DNA of 44,093 bases from Bdellovibrionaceae bacterium UBA2316 (GTDB lineage Bacteria > Bdellovibrionota > Bdellovibrionia > Bdellovibrionales > Bdellovibrionaceae). The notes below the pieces were generated by a model. The model was not told the origin of the DNA, made no database searches, and was given only the letters and a program-made list of their open reading frames with translations. Each line of letters starts with the position of its first letter. Within the stretch, counting starts at the first letter, position 1. This document shows, in pieces, positions 1 through 8,137 of this stretch. Location: contig DDVI01000082.1 in NCBI GenBank assembly GCA_002345205.1, positions 1 through 44,093 of the forward strand, given 5' to 3'. The position numbers and the translations under genes are program-made.

Positions 1-183
1 ATTTTGATACGAAAAATCCCGGCGGACCTTCACCGAACAAATACTAGACGATCGGCTAAAGTTAGACACCCTGGTTTTATATCAGATTCACACGATTTAA
101 AAATCTCTGTAAGAGTTTTGGAGTGTACATTGTTTCACGTCGAGACAAACCAGTTGGTATCTGTTTTGATGGTATCTATTATT

Positions 184-1395
184 ATGAGGAAGCTTAGTTT
201 TTTTATCTCATTTTTAGTCATCAATGCGTTTGCAAACAATGCATCGTATTTTCCCGCGGATATAGAAAAAGCTAGAGCCTCTATATTAGAGGTTCCGTAT
301 TCATTTAGTTCAGAACCCATTGATATTTCTTTGTTCGCACGTCGTCCGATGTCGGGTTTAGATGCTGCTAATCAGCCTTATACGATTCCAATGGGATCAA
401 ATATTTTAATTCAAACAACGGCGGACCAAATTTACGAAAGCTTCAAACGTAATATGGAAACAGAGAGTATGTTTTCTAGAATCGGAACCCGAGAAACCAT
501 GACTATGGAAAATCCAGAGGCTGTCCGTATTCGTGCTACGTTGATGGAACTGATTCAATTAAAAATGCAGGAAAATGCAATCGATCGTATGGGCGGAGGA
601 ACATCCAAAGCTCAACGTGAAATGGTTGAAGTTCGTGTAAAGAAAGAAGGCGAAGCTGAAAAGAAAATTAAAGTAGCACCGGAAGATTTACAAAAAGCAA
701 TTAAAGATGAATCGGTTGTCGTTGAAGAAGATGAAATTATCTCACCAAGAACGGCATCGGATTACGATGGTTCCGATACGTGGGAAGTAAAAAAGAAAAC
801 AGAATCGGGACTATGTCTATTCTGCGATAAAAAACTAGATAATCTTTCAAGTAAGCTAGAGTTGGATGCGACGAATGCCTATATCTTGGCGACATATGCG
901 CCGTACTCAAAAGATAAGCAAACAGTACAAATGATTGAATATGCTAAAAAGAATAAGCGTGATCCAAAAGAGTATAAAAAATCAAAGTTTAAATGGTGCT
1001 ATCGTTACGTTAAAAATGCGTTACTGAATGCCAAACTAACAAGTAAACGCTTAGAAGGCGTATTGCCACGTAATGCGGGCGATAAATTAAAGGCTGAAGG
1101 CTTTACGAATATAATGGATGATCCACATTTGATAGGGAAAATTACGGATCCATCGCAGGCACCAAAGGGTGCAATCTTGGTGTATGAACCAAATCCAATT
1201 ACGCGCGTCGTGCGCTCGTCAGATAAGGATAGTAAGCGTGATATAGTTGCCCCAGATGCAGGGCATATCGAAATCAAAACCGAAGATGTAGGTAAAGGCG
1301 GATTCGTCAGTGACTACTACAGTGAGCGTTCAAGAACGGGCAAGGGCCTAGTCAGTGACGATCGCAAGTTAATCGGTATCTATGTGAAGAAGTAG
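184..1395 (+). CDS. secreted CHAP/NlpC-like cysteine peptidase
   Basis: A 403-residue protein beginning MRKLSFFISFLVINAFA, a plausible Sec signal peptide; the reading frame is open to the window edge but the upstream part looks non-coding. The middle (about 100-230) is charged and low-complexity. The last 140 residues resemble a CHAP/NlpC papain-like fold: a Cys at the head of a helix (KWCYRYVKNAL, Cys272), a GAILVYEP strand, then AGHIEIK (His361) and VSDYY near the end. The Cys-then-His order and the VSD ending are typical of CHAP amidases, which cut peptidoglycan peptides. By inference it is an exported murein hydrolase or related amidase. An in-frame ATG at 169 is an alternative start; neither has a clear Shine-Dalgarno. 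It abuts the stop of the convergent gene exactly. The family call is from motif resemblance only. Confidence 0.68.
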   Translation: MRKLSFFISFLVINAFANNASYFPADIEKARASILEVPYSFSSEPIDISLFARRPMSGLDAANQPYTIPMGSNILIQTTADQIYESFKRNMETESMFSRIGTRETMTMENPEAVRIRATLMELIQLKMQENAIDRMGGGTSKAQREMVEVRVKKEGEAEKKIKVAPEDLQKAIKDESVVVEEDEIISPRTASDYDGSDTWEVKKKTESGLCLFCDKKLDNLSSKLELDATNAYILATYAPYSKDKQTVQMIEYAKKNKRDPKEYKKSKFKWCYRYVKNALLNAKLTSKRLEGVLPRNAGDKLKAEGFTNIMDDPHLIGKITDPSQAPKGAILVYEPNPITRVVRSSDKDSKRDIVAPDAGHIEIKTEDVGKGGFVSDYYSERSRTGKGLVSDDRKLIGIYVKK

Positions 1396-2081
1396 TTATC
1401 GGGTTCTAGCGCCAGTAGCTGCCGGTGTGCGGATAGTTTGAACATCGGCCTTGTTGTACCATTCCATTTCACTACACGCTTGTAAGTATCCGAATAGGTT
1501 TTGCGCTCCTAAAGTGTTGGCTTCACCTAAGTTCATTTTTTTTGATCTCCACGTGTTGGAGGTCCTTTTGATATCCGAATTGAAATCCTTTTCTAAACTC
1601 GTAGATTGTTTTCCATTTTTCAAAGCATTTGTAAACGCATCGGACATTGATTCGCATGTTTTTGCGATGGCTTTAGCTTCGGTAGCGTCTTTTGCTCCAG
1701 CAACGGCCGTCATCTGCGTACACAACGATTTTGAAACCACGTAGCAATCTAGGTCCTTACAAATCGTACGACGAGTTAGTGTGTTGCTCTCATCAAACAC
1801 CGAAATATCTGTCCAATCGTCACCGTTCCCGTTGTGCCATTTTTATCGAATTTCCATTTATCTTGTAGAGGACTCTTAATAGTTTGGGAGTAGCCTAAAT
1901 TGGTAAGGTGGTTTAAATTCGTGTTATCAAAGCTAGTTACACCAAAATTATAAACAGTAGTTCCAACCTGACCATTGGATTTATCGGTCCACATATAGTT
2001 TCGTCCTGCGCGGTATTCCATACTTGCGCTAGCTAAATTCGCTATTGCTGAGACAAAGATGACAAAGTTAATTATTTTCAT
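1396..2081 (-). pseudogene. secreted protein of unknown family, frameshifted
   Basis: Two overlapping reading frames together look like one protein. The 5' frame (2081 to 1776) starts with a signal peptide (MKIINFVIFVSAIANLASA) and runs to KWKFDKNG. The 3' frame (open from just after the A5 tract down to 1396) reads WHNGNGDDWTDISVFDES and on to a 130-residue Cys-containing tail. Adding one A to the five-A run (plus-strand T5 at 1840-1844) joins them as KFDKKWHNGNGDDWTDISVF, a smooth hydrophilic sequence of about 228 residues. No start with a ribosome-binding site is seen for the 3' frame. This could be a real frameshift mutation, a homopolymer sequencing error or, less likely, -1 slippage. 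The family is not recognised. It converges end to end with the CHAP-like gene and lies 20 bp downstream of the membrane-protein gene. Confidence 0.65.
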
Positions 2082-2101
2082 AAATTATCCTTATTTAAGT
2101 T

Positions 2102-3091
2102 CTATAGAGCTGCAAATCGGTAACTCTTTTCAAACCAATCATCCTTGTTATGGTATACAAGTTGAATTTTAGTAGAAAGGGGAGTTCCCTTAAATCGGTC
2201 GCGATAGTCCATCAGCCAATTCTCGATGCTTTCATCATCAAATGAAACGCGTTTTAAATCATTTAGAATACGGTCAGACCATAGCAAACTAGACGTGTAC
2301 ATTTTTGATTGCTTGTTTGTCAGTAGGTATTGATCCAATAAATAGATTCCTACCTTCCAGCAGCCACAACGGAACACATCATGGATCCATGGCAAATCCA
2401 TATTATTCAGATCATAGTAGGTGAAGCTTTCTTTGATATCCGCCATGTCGAGCTGATTAAATGCTTTCGCCATGGGATGCATCGACGTAAACGAGGTCTT
2501 TGACACCCAGTATGTTAGAAGACTTGGCAAAAGTTCTTTTTGATATTGGCGTTTATCTGTTTCCGATGCTTCATTGTAGTTTCGAATAAATATTTGCCCT
2601 AGGACGAAATTGGCTAAATTGTTTTTTAAATAGGTCTGTAATTCTGCAACCGGTAGCTTAGATTTATTTTTTTCCGATCGATAAAAATTAAACTCGAAGT
2701 ATGATGAAAACGGATAGGGACTAGAGAAAAACTGATCAATCAGCAACCCCATGATGAAAGAAAAACCAAATACCAGGAAACTAAGTTTTGGCGACATTTG
2801 GGTTTTATAGAGCGGAATTAACAACAATGGAATTTGAAATACAATTGCAGGAAGGGAGTAAAACTTTCTTTTAATTTGTATAATCCACATTTGATTCATC
2901 GAAAGAATCAAAGTTGCTGAACTAACCAAAAATACGAAGTTGTAAAAAGCGGCACGTTTACCCCAGATAGCAGTACTAATAAAACCGAGCAATAGCACAC
3001 CACAAGCGATCCACATGGATTTCTTATTAAACTTCGTCACGAGAATTTTTGCAGTTATCATCAGGGCATATACGCCTAAAATAAATGTCAT
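2102..3091 (-). CDS. membrane protein of unknown function
   Basis: A 329-residue protein with about four or five hydrophobic segments in the first 125 residues (FILGVYALMITAKIL, WIACGVLLLGFISTAIW, FYNFVFLVSSATLILS, IVFQIPLLLIPLY, LSFLVFGFSFIMGLLI), followed by a soluble domain of about 200 residues rich in aromatics. The soluble part has a WIHDVFRCGCWKVG segment with paired Cys. No family is recognised. A good Shine-Dalgarno (GAGGGA) precedes the ATG. It starts 7 bp after ppsR on the same strand, so it is probably the distal gene of the nrdR-nusB-ppsR operon. Confidence 0.75.
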   Translation of the reverse strand: MTFILGVYALMITAKILVTKFNKKSMWIACGVLLLGFISTAIWGKRAAFYNFVFLVSSATLILSMNQMWIIQIKRKFYSLPAIVFQIPLLLIPLYKTQMSPKLSFLVFGFSFIMGLLIDQFFSSPYPFSSYFEFNFYRSEKNKSKLPVAELQTYLKNNLANFVLGQIFIRNYNEASETDKRQYQKELLPSLLTYWVSKTSFTSMHPMAKAFNQLDMADIKESFTYYDLNNMDLPWIHDVFRCGCWKVGIYLLDQYLLTNKQSKMYTSSLLWSDRILNDLKRVSFDDESIENWLMDYRDRFKGTPLSTKIQLVYHNKDDWFEKSYRFAAL

Positions 3092-3098
3092 ATTCCCT

Positions 3099-3935
3099 CT
3101 AAAAAATGACCGAATCGGGAAGTCCGAGTCGACTGCTGATCACTTTAACGATCTCGGTCGCCGTTTCTTCCAAAGCTCGGTCCGTTACATTAAACACCGG
3201 CCACTTGCGGTTTTGTTTAAAAACAGCAGTCGCATATTCAATTTCTTGTAAGATCTGGGATAGTGAGGCGTACTCACCACCTGGATCTTGGCCAAATTTT
3301 TCTAAACGGTTTTTTCTAATTCTTTGAAGTGATTCAATATCGATGAGCAGTCCGACAATGCGACGTTGATCCACTTTAAAAACTTCTTCGGGAACAGGAG
3401 TGTTAAGGACCATAGGAACATTAGCAACTTTCCAGCCCTTGTGGCTTAGAAAAATGCTAAGAGGCGTCTTGCTGGTACGACTAATACCAAGCAAAATGAT
3501 GTCGGCTTTATCAAGATCATGCAGTGTTTTACCATCATCATGTTTAACGGTGTATTCAATAGCCTCGATGCGCTTGAAGTAGTTTTCGTTGACGGCACGT
3601 AAAACGCCGACCTGTGATTCCGATGCAAATCCAAAATAGCTATCCAAGGTGCCAAGCAAAGGGCCTAACAAATCAAACGATAGAATTCCTTTTTCAGAAG
3701 CGCGTTCTTGGATTTTTTTACGCATACTAGGGGACGCTACGGTATGGACGATCATCCCATTACCTGCTGCGCACTCGTCAATTAAAGCATCAATGTGATT
3801 TTCAGATCTAACATTCTTGTTTCTAATTATTTGGATGTCGCTTTGGCTATACTGCACCAACGCCGCACGAATCATCGTCGCCGCCGTTTCGCCTGTTCCA
3901 TCGGAAATAATAGAAATTAAATGTTTTCTACTCAT
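3099..3935 (-). CDS. ppsR: pyruvate, phosphate dikinase regulatory protein (PDRP, DUF299)
   Basis: Bifunctional Ser/Thr kinase and Pi-dependent pyrophosphorylase of the DUF299 family. It switches PPDK (or PEP synthase) off by ADP-dependent phosphorylation of the Thr two residues before the catalytic His, and on again by phosphorolysis. The 278-residue length fits the family. The N-terminal SDGTGETA (11-18) and the P-loop GISRTSKT (150-157), followed by PLSIFLSHKGWKVANVP, are family hallmarks. Its likely target, PPDK with an intact TSHA active site, is encoded at 25009-27714, so PPDK rather than PEP synthase is the probable substrate. The start overlaps the end of the upstream gene by 8 bp, indicating translational coupling. 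The symbol follows the PEP-synthase branch of the family name. Confidence 0.93.
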   Translation of the reverse strand: MSRKHLISIISDGTGETAATMIRAALVQYSQSDIQIIRNKNVRSENHIDALIDECAAGNGMIVHTVASPSMRKKIQERASEKGILSFDLLGPLLGTLDSYFGFASESQVGVLRAVNENYFKRIEAIEYTVKHDDGKTLHDLDKADIILLGISRTSKTPLSIFLSHKGWKVANVPMVLNTPVPEEVFKVDQRRIVGLLIDIESLQRIRKNRLEKFGQDPGGEYASLSQILQEIEYATAVFKQNRKWPVFNVTDRALEETATEIVKVISSRLGLPDSVIF

Positions 3936-4458
3936 TATCGCAATAGCCTAAAATAATTTGTTCTAAGAAAGCGTCCAGTTTTATGCGTAACCAGGGTTCA
4001 GCTTGTGCTGTCGCCACGATCAATGCGTAATCAGAACGTAGTTTGAAAACTAGGACCTCGAATTTTTCAGTATTTTTAATTCCGTATTCTGTTTGCAAGA
4101 GTTCTGTTTTGCGTTGATCTGATTTTAAGTGAACCCATTTAAAGCAGGGCGCTTTGGAAATATCCATATGAAATTCTTCTTGAGAAATATCTTGTTTCTG
4201 TTCAAAGATATCCTTTTTAGTAAAGCGTATATGCTGCTGATTGATATGAACTAAGCCAGTACATTCAAAGAATGGGGTCAGTTTCGAATACAGCGCTTGA
4301 ATCTTTAAGTTTTCCGATTCAGGTAAATACGAAAATGGACGCGAGCACCATTTAAAAGATTCTTTGTCATAGAAGTTATTAAAACGACTATCAAAAGCAG
4401 ATTGAGTTTCTTTGTTAGTTTCAAAAAATGGATCGAATAATTTTGTGAATAATGACAT
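3928..4458 (-). CDS. conserved-looking protein of unknown function
   Basis: A 176-residue soluble protein without signal peptide or membrane segment. It is rich in aromatic and charged residues, with strand-like stretches such as FEVLVFKLRSDYALIVATAQAEPWLRIKLDAFLEQI at the C-terminus (written here only as a landmark of about 35 residues near the end). I do not recognise the family. It lies between the 4485-4940 gene (26 bp gap) and ppsR (8 bp overlap) in a same-strand cluster. Co-transcription with ppsR is therefore likely, but this says nothing firm about function. Confidence 0.75.
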   Translation of the reverse strand: MSLFTKLFDPFFETNKETQSAFDSRFNNFYDKESFKWCSRPFSYLPESENLKIQALYSKLTPFFECTGLVHINQQHIRFTKKDIFEQKQDISQEEFHMDISKAPCFKWVHLKSDQRKTELLQTEYGIKNTEKFEVLVFKLRSDYALIVATAQAEPWLRIKLDAFLEQIILGYCDNE

Positions 4459-4484
4459 ATCCCCTATCGTCGCAAGGGGAGCGT

Positions 4485-4940
4485 CTAGTTTTCAAGAACA
4501 ATGGACAAATCTTCTACAGAGCTAATCGAACGCCAAGTCTCGGTGAACTCACTCAAACTAAGGTTGGTAGGCAAAAAAATCCTTAAAGACGGATTTTTCA
4601 AATCAAGGTAGAGTTTGTTAATTTGGCTACACCAATTGGCTAGGCCTCCCTTGTACGGGACGAAAGCCGTCCAACGATTTGGAAACTTAGACTTTGTGGG
4701 AATTAAAATGATGTCGTCCGGCGACGAACTATATTTGAAGTCTGGTAATTCAGTTTCTTCTAAAATTTCGACCAGGTAGGAATCCATTTTTTTAGATTCT
4801 TTTCGGGTCATTTTGCCAGCTAAGAAACTGTTGTACCAATCTAACTTTGATGCAATTTTTGAGTGATCAAAATCTGGAACGATCCATAATTCAGCGCCAG
4901 GGTTATAGGACTGATTTACAGAAAGAACGATTAATGCCAT
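4485..4940 (-). CDS. small cytosolic protein of unknown function
   Basis: A 151-residue protein starting MALIVLSVNQSYNPGAELW, with no signal peptide. It has a Lys/Glu-rich helix around 30-60 and a PYKGGLANWCSQINKLYLDL segment around 95-115. No family is recognised. Its ATG lies inside the end of nusB (10 bp overlap), so translation is probably coupled to nusB. It belongs to the nrdR-nusB-ppsR operon. Confidence 0.72.
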   Translation of the reverse strand: MALIVLSVNQSYNPGAELWIVPDFDHSKIASKLDWYNSFLAGKMTRKESKKMDSYLVEILEETELPDFKYSSSPDDIILIPTKSKFPNRWTAFVPYKGGLANWCSQINKLYLDLKNPSLRIFLPTNLSLSEFTETWRSISSVEDLSIVLEN

Positions 4941-5341
4941 TCTTCACGGCTCACTTGATCAAGGATACCGTTAATAAAGCCTGCTGAATCAGTATTTCCA
5001 TACTTTTTTGCAATTTCAATCGCTTCGTTGATAACGATCTTTTCTGATAATTTTTCGTGACTTAGTTTCATTTCGAAAATCGCGACACGTAAAATGTTTC
5101 TATCAACCAGTGCCATACGATCGACTTTCCAGTTACGGCTTACAGAGGAAATTTTTTCATCGATTTTATTTTTAGCATCTGCTACGCCTTTAAGAATCAT
5201 TTCAGCATATTCGATCGTTTCTGATCCGTACTTATTATCGTACAGGTGCAAAAATGCATTTATAGAAATTTGAGGTGCGAATTCAGATTGAAATAGAAGC
5301 TGTAAAGCTAGCTCACGCGCATGTCTTCTGTCTTGGTTCAT
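4931..5341 (-). CDS. nusB: transcription antitermination factor NusB
   Basis: A 136-residue all-helical protein. RRHARELALQLLFQSEF at the N-terminus and MALVDRNILRVAIFEM...VINEAIEIAKKYGNTDSAGFINGILD at the C-terminus are the NusB signature regions. NusB binds boxA RNA with NusE (S10) and supports antitermination and processing of rRNA operons. It starts within the stop codon of nrdR (ATGA, 4 bp overlap) and overlaps the next gene by 10 bp, so it sits mid-operon. nrdR-nusB adjacency is common in bacteria and supports both calls. Confidence 0.95.
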   Translation of the reverse strand: MNQDRRHARELALQLLFQSEFAPQISINAFLHLYDNKYGSETIEYAEMILKGVADAKNKIDEKISSVSRNWKVDRMALVDRNILRVAIFEMKLSHEKLSEKIVINEAIEIAKKYGNTDSAGFINGILDQVSREEWH

Positions 5342-5856
5342 AACGTCACTTTGATATTTGGATTAAAAGCAGTTAGAGGTAATTGTTCTTGAGATGTATC
5401 CGCAAAATCGATTAATTCGGCGTCTTCCAAAGTTTCCACAAATTCTTGAACGTCTTTAAATGTTCTATATACGCTTGCAAAGCGAATGTAAGCTACGTCA
5501 TCTAGCTGTTTTAATTCCGCCATCACTTTCTTACCTAAAATCCGAGACGACGTTTCATTCTCACCACGTTGAATGATCCATGAAGCGATTTTCTCTACAG
5601 TATTTTCGATTTGAGCTAGGCTGACTGGTCGTTTTTGGCAGGAAGCTTGAATTCCCTTAAGGAGCTTTTCCTTACTGAACGGCTCACGACGACCATCTTT
5701 TTTAACGACCATTGGGTAACTAAACAAAAGAGTTTCCACCGTGCTATATCGAGCATGGCATTCTAAGCATTCGCGACGACGACGGATAGAACTATCCTTC
5801 TGAACGCGCGTATCTAGAACTTTGTCCTCTTTGTGACCGCAGTATGGGCATTTCAT
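5338..5856 (-). CDS. nrdR: transcriptional repressor NrdR
   Basis: A 172-residue regulator of ribonucleotide reductase genes. It has a zinc ribbon (MKCPYCG, Cys3/Cys6, and CLEC, Cys30/Cys33) followed by an ATP-cone domain from about residue 49 (VVKKDGRREPFSKEKLLKGI) that senses ATP/dATP. I start it at the ATG of MKCPYCG, the universal NrdR start, rather than at an in-frame codon 18 bases upstream. It is the first gene of a minus-strand operon. No nrd genes or NrdR boxes were spotted in the window, so its targets lie elsewhere. Confidence 0.95.
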   Translation of the reverse strand: MKCPYCGHKEDKVLDTRVQKDSSIRRRRECLECHARYSTVETLLFSYPMVVKKDGRREPFSKEKLLKGIQASCQKRPVSLAQIENTVEKIASWIIQRGENETSSRILGKKVMAELKQLDDVAYIRFASVYRTFKDVQEFVETLEDAELIDFADTSQEQLPLTAFNPNIKVTL

Positions 5857-6154
5857 ATAGATTGGATATACCAAAATTCCATTCCGATGGCGAACTAAAA
5901 AACAGGATTCTTGTTATTCGTGGGGAATTGAAATTTGGATTTTTATAACGGCGATAAAGTGTTTTTAAAGGTTCACTCCTGTTACAGTCAATGGCACTAA
6001 CTCATTAGATATTAAATTCCTAAAAAACTTCGTTATTTTATTAAGTTAGGGGGATTCTGAGCTGATCGAGCGGGGCTTTCATCGAGTTCAATTTGGGTGT
6101 TCAGTTTGCCTCCGCGAGGCTTTGCCTCTATCCTATCATCAAAGCGAGGTTTCC
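5857..6154. other. divergent intergenic region between nrdR and the 6155 gene
   Basis: About 300 bases that must hold the minus-strand promoter of the nrdR operon and the plus-strand promoter of the 6155 gene. It is AT-rich between 5930 and 6050. From 6108 it contains overlapping short complementary blocks (GCCTC/GAGGC), described separately. I saw no tRNA, no open frame with gene character and no convincing NrdR box. Confidence 0.5.
6108..6149 (+). promoter_or_regulatory. competing hairpins ahead of a TTG start
   Basis: GCCTC-CGC-GAGGC (6108-6120) overlaps a second hairpin GAGGC-TTT-GCCTC (6116-6128). The second block CCTC can also pair with the Shine-Dalgarno GAGG near 6146-6149. The three pairings are mutually exclusive, an arrangement typical of translational attenuators. 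The stems are only 5 bp, so this is a weak candidate. Confidence 0.3.
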
Positions 6155-6832
6155 TTGAAATTTTTACTTTTTATTTTTAGTGTTTTGCTTGTGACCGAGG
6201 CGGCGCTGTCGAATCAGCCGTACCGAGTGGGCCGCAAGATAGCTCAAAATCAATCGGGAAAGGACGCTGAGGCACCTAAAACAGGTCGTCAAAAGGCTCA
6301 GGAGTATTTCCAATCGGATGCAGACAAAGCGCCTCGTAGTTCAAGCAGTGTGAGTTCAGGTGATCACTATTTAGCTATTCACGCGAGCAACTACATGAAC
6401 AGTGAAACGTGGTTGTGGGGACAGAAAGATAAGCAGAAAGACACAGGTAAGTCCGGGTTTGGTGTGACCTACCGCTTTGATGAGTGGGGGCAAACAGATC
6501 TTGATGTGCGCTTTGAACTGAACGAGTTCAAAGTCGTAGATCAAAAGCCAGTGAAGTTCACAATTTTGCCAGTCATTGTTTTTCCTGAAGCCGGATCACA
6601 GTTTCCGTTGTACTTCGGCGCGGGTGCCGGTTTAGGCGTGTTTTTTAAGCAGATCGATCAAGAAAGCAATCTTTCATTCGACTATCAGCTATTCATGGGT
6701 GCTCGATTTTTCAATATCGCGGGCAGTACTGGATTTTTTATAGAGACGGGAATAAAAAATCACGTCCATCTATTGTCAGACGGTCAATTCAATGGCACTT
6801 ATCTAGCTCTAGGAGCTTTGTTTACATTTTGA
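6155..6832 (+). CDS. outer-membrane beta-barrel-like protein
   Basis: I place the start at TTG 6155, which has a Shine-Dalgarno GAGG a few bases upstream and gives a clean signal peptide (KFLLFIFSVLLVTEAALS). The mature part has a charged, Ser-rich linker to about residue 75, then alternating strand-like segments (GFGVTYRFDEWGQTDLDVRF, FTILPVIVFPEAG, LYFGAGAGLGVFF, GTYLALGALFTF). It ends in Phe, as outer-membrane barrels usually do. The likely role is a small outer-membrane protein of unknown function. Its stop overlaps the start of the methyltransferase gene (TTGA), an odd pairing of functions. Confidence 0.7.
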   Translation: MKFLLFIFSVLLVTEAALSNQPYRVGRKIAQNQSGKDAEAPKTGRQKAQEYFQSDADKAPRSSSSVSSGDHYLAIHASNYMNSETWLWGQKDKQKDTGKSGFGVTYRFDEWGQTDLDVRFELNEFKVVDQKPVKFTILPVIVFPEAGSQFPLYFGAGAGLGVFFKQIDQESNLSFDYQLFMGARFFNIAGSTGFFIETGIKNHVHLLSDGQFNGTYLALGALFTF

Positions 6833-8037
6833 AAATTCATAAATTACTTGTCGATAAAATTGTAGTGACCCTGATCTCGATCTTTACTGAAACTATCTAC
6901 GCCGATAAAGCAATTGAACGCGTATTTAAGGACAACAGAAAATGGGGATCGCGTGATCGTCGTTTTTTTGCCGAAGCCGTATACGATTGCGTGCGTTTCC
7001 GTCGTCGTTACTGGTCGTTGGCTGGGATGAATGATCAAGATTATTTAGATCCTAAAGCGATTAATGATCACAGTATCTTTCGCCTTTGGTTGGCTTATTT
7101 CAAAGACAAAACTGGGCAGACGCCAGAGTGGGCACCACAGGGCGCCGTTCAAGCGATCAATTTGTCGAAATCTCTGCCGCTAGCGATAGAAACTTCGTTT
7201 CCAGATTGGATAGTCGATACATTCAAGCAGTATTATCCCAATGATTTCGAGAAAATTTTAAAATCATTAAATGATACGGCTCCCATTTTCCTTCGTGTAA
7301 ATGAAATTAAATCTACTGTTGATCAAGTCATCAAAGCGCTTAAGGACGAGGATGTTTCAGTCGAGCGTGTTAAACAAGTTCCAAATGCGCTACGATTATC
7401 TGAAAAGAAAAATGTATTTTCGACTCAAGCCTTTCATAAAGGATTTTTTGAGGTTCAAGACGGTGGATCGCAAATGATATCGCTTCTGATGGATGTGCGA
7501 CCGGGAATGCGTGTTGTGGATGCCTGTGCGGGAGCGGGTGGCAAGAGTCTGCATTTAGCTTCGTTAATGAAAAACAAAGGCAAGATCATCAGCCTTGATA
7601 TTAACGATCGTCGTTTAAAAGAGCTGCGTGGGCGTGCGACTCGAAATGGAGTCGATATTATTGAACAAAAGGTGATCGACTCACAGAAAGTTATCAAACG
7701 ATTTGAGAATTCGTTCGATCGCGTACTATTAGATGTCCCGTGCACGGGGGCGGGCGTGATCCGTCGTAACCCCGATGCTAAATGGAAACTTAAAAAAGAT
7801 GACTTACAAAATCTAATACAAACCCAAAGAGAAATTTTGGGTAGTTATTCGCAGATGATGAAAAAGGATGGCAAACTTGTTTATGCAACATGCAGCCTTT
7901 TCCCTGAAGAAAATGAACTTCAAGTGAAACATTTCTTAGCGGAAAACCCAAATTGGAAACTGGATAACGAATTCCATGTTCGTCCCGATACGACAGCATT
8001 TGATGGGTTCTATGCTGCATGCTTGGTTCGCACCTAG
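6829..8037 (+). CDS. 16S rRNA m5C methyltransferase, RsmB/NOP2/Sun family
   Basis: SAM-dependent RNA cytosine-C5 methyltransferase. The N-terminal ~170 residues form the NusB-like RNA-binding region (AIERVFKDNRKWGSRDRRFFAEAVYDCVRFRRRYW is its diagnostic start, residues about 25-60). The Rossmann domain carries motif I DACAGAGGKSLHLA, motif IV DVPCTGAG (Cys305, release cysteine) and motif VI ATCSLFPEEN (Cys355, the nucleophile). RsmB (C967 of 16S rRNA) is the closest match, but at 402 residues it could be another member, so I withhold the symbol. The start is TTG 6829, overlapping the upstream stop; no strong ribosome-binding site of its own suggests coupling. Confidence 0.92.
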   Translation: MKIHKLLVDKIVVTLISIFTETIYADKAIERVFKDNRKWGSRDRRFFAEAVYDCVRFRRRYWSLAGMNDQDYLDPKAINDHSIFRLWLAYFKDKTGQTPEWAPQGAVQAINLSKSLPLAIETSFPDWIVDTFKQYYPNDFEKILKSLNDTAPIFLRVNEIKSTVDQVIKALKDEDVSVERVKQVPNALRLSEKKNVFSTQAFHKGFFEVQDGGSQMISLLMDVRPGMRVVDACAGAGGKSLHLASLMKNKGKIISLDINDRRLKELRGRATRNGVDIIEQKVIDSQKVIKRFENSFDRVLLDVPCTGAGVIRRNPDAKWKLKKDDLQNLIQTQREILGSYSQMMKKDGKLVYATCSLFPEENELQVKHFLAENPNWKLDNEFHVRPDTTAFDGFYAACLVRT

Positions 8038-8110
8038 ATAAAAATACCTTATATGTGAAAACAAAAACCGTGATTTGACGGTTTGAATGAAAACTCTTTA
8101 GAACGTTAAG

Positions 8111-8137
8111 CAATTTCATGGAGGGGTTATGAAATTG
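8111..8137 (+). promoter_or_regulatory. start-site hairpin with the Shine-Dalgarno in its loop
   Basis: A perfect 9-bp inverted repeat, CAATTTCAT (8111-8119) and ATGAAATTG (8129-8137). It is separated by a 9-base loop that is exactly the ribosome-binding site GGAGGGGTT. The right arm begins with the start codon, so the folded mRNA presents the Shine-Dalgarno in a loop and hides the ATG in a stem. It is seen directly in the sequence; its regulatory role is inferred. Confidence 0.55.

Noticed and set aside
1840..1844. Programmed -1 frameshift site in the minus-strand secreted gene
   Set aside because: The heptamer is T AAA AAT, not a standard X XXY YYZ slippery site, and no downstream pseudoknot is obvious; a simple indel is more likely.
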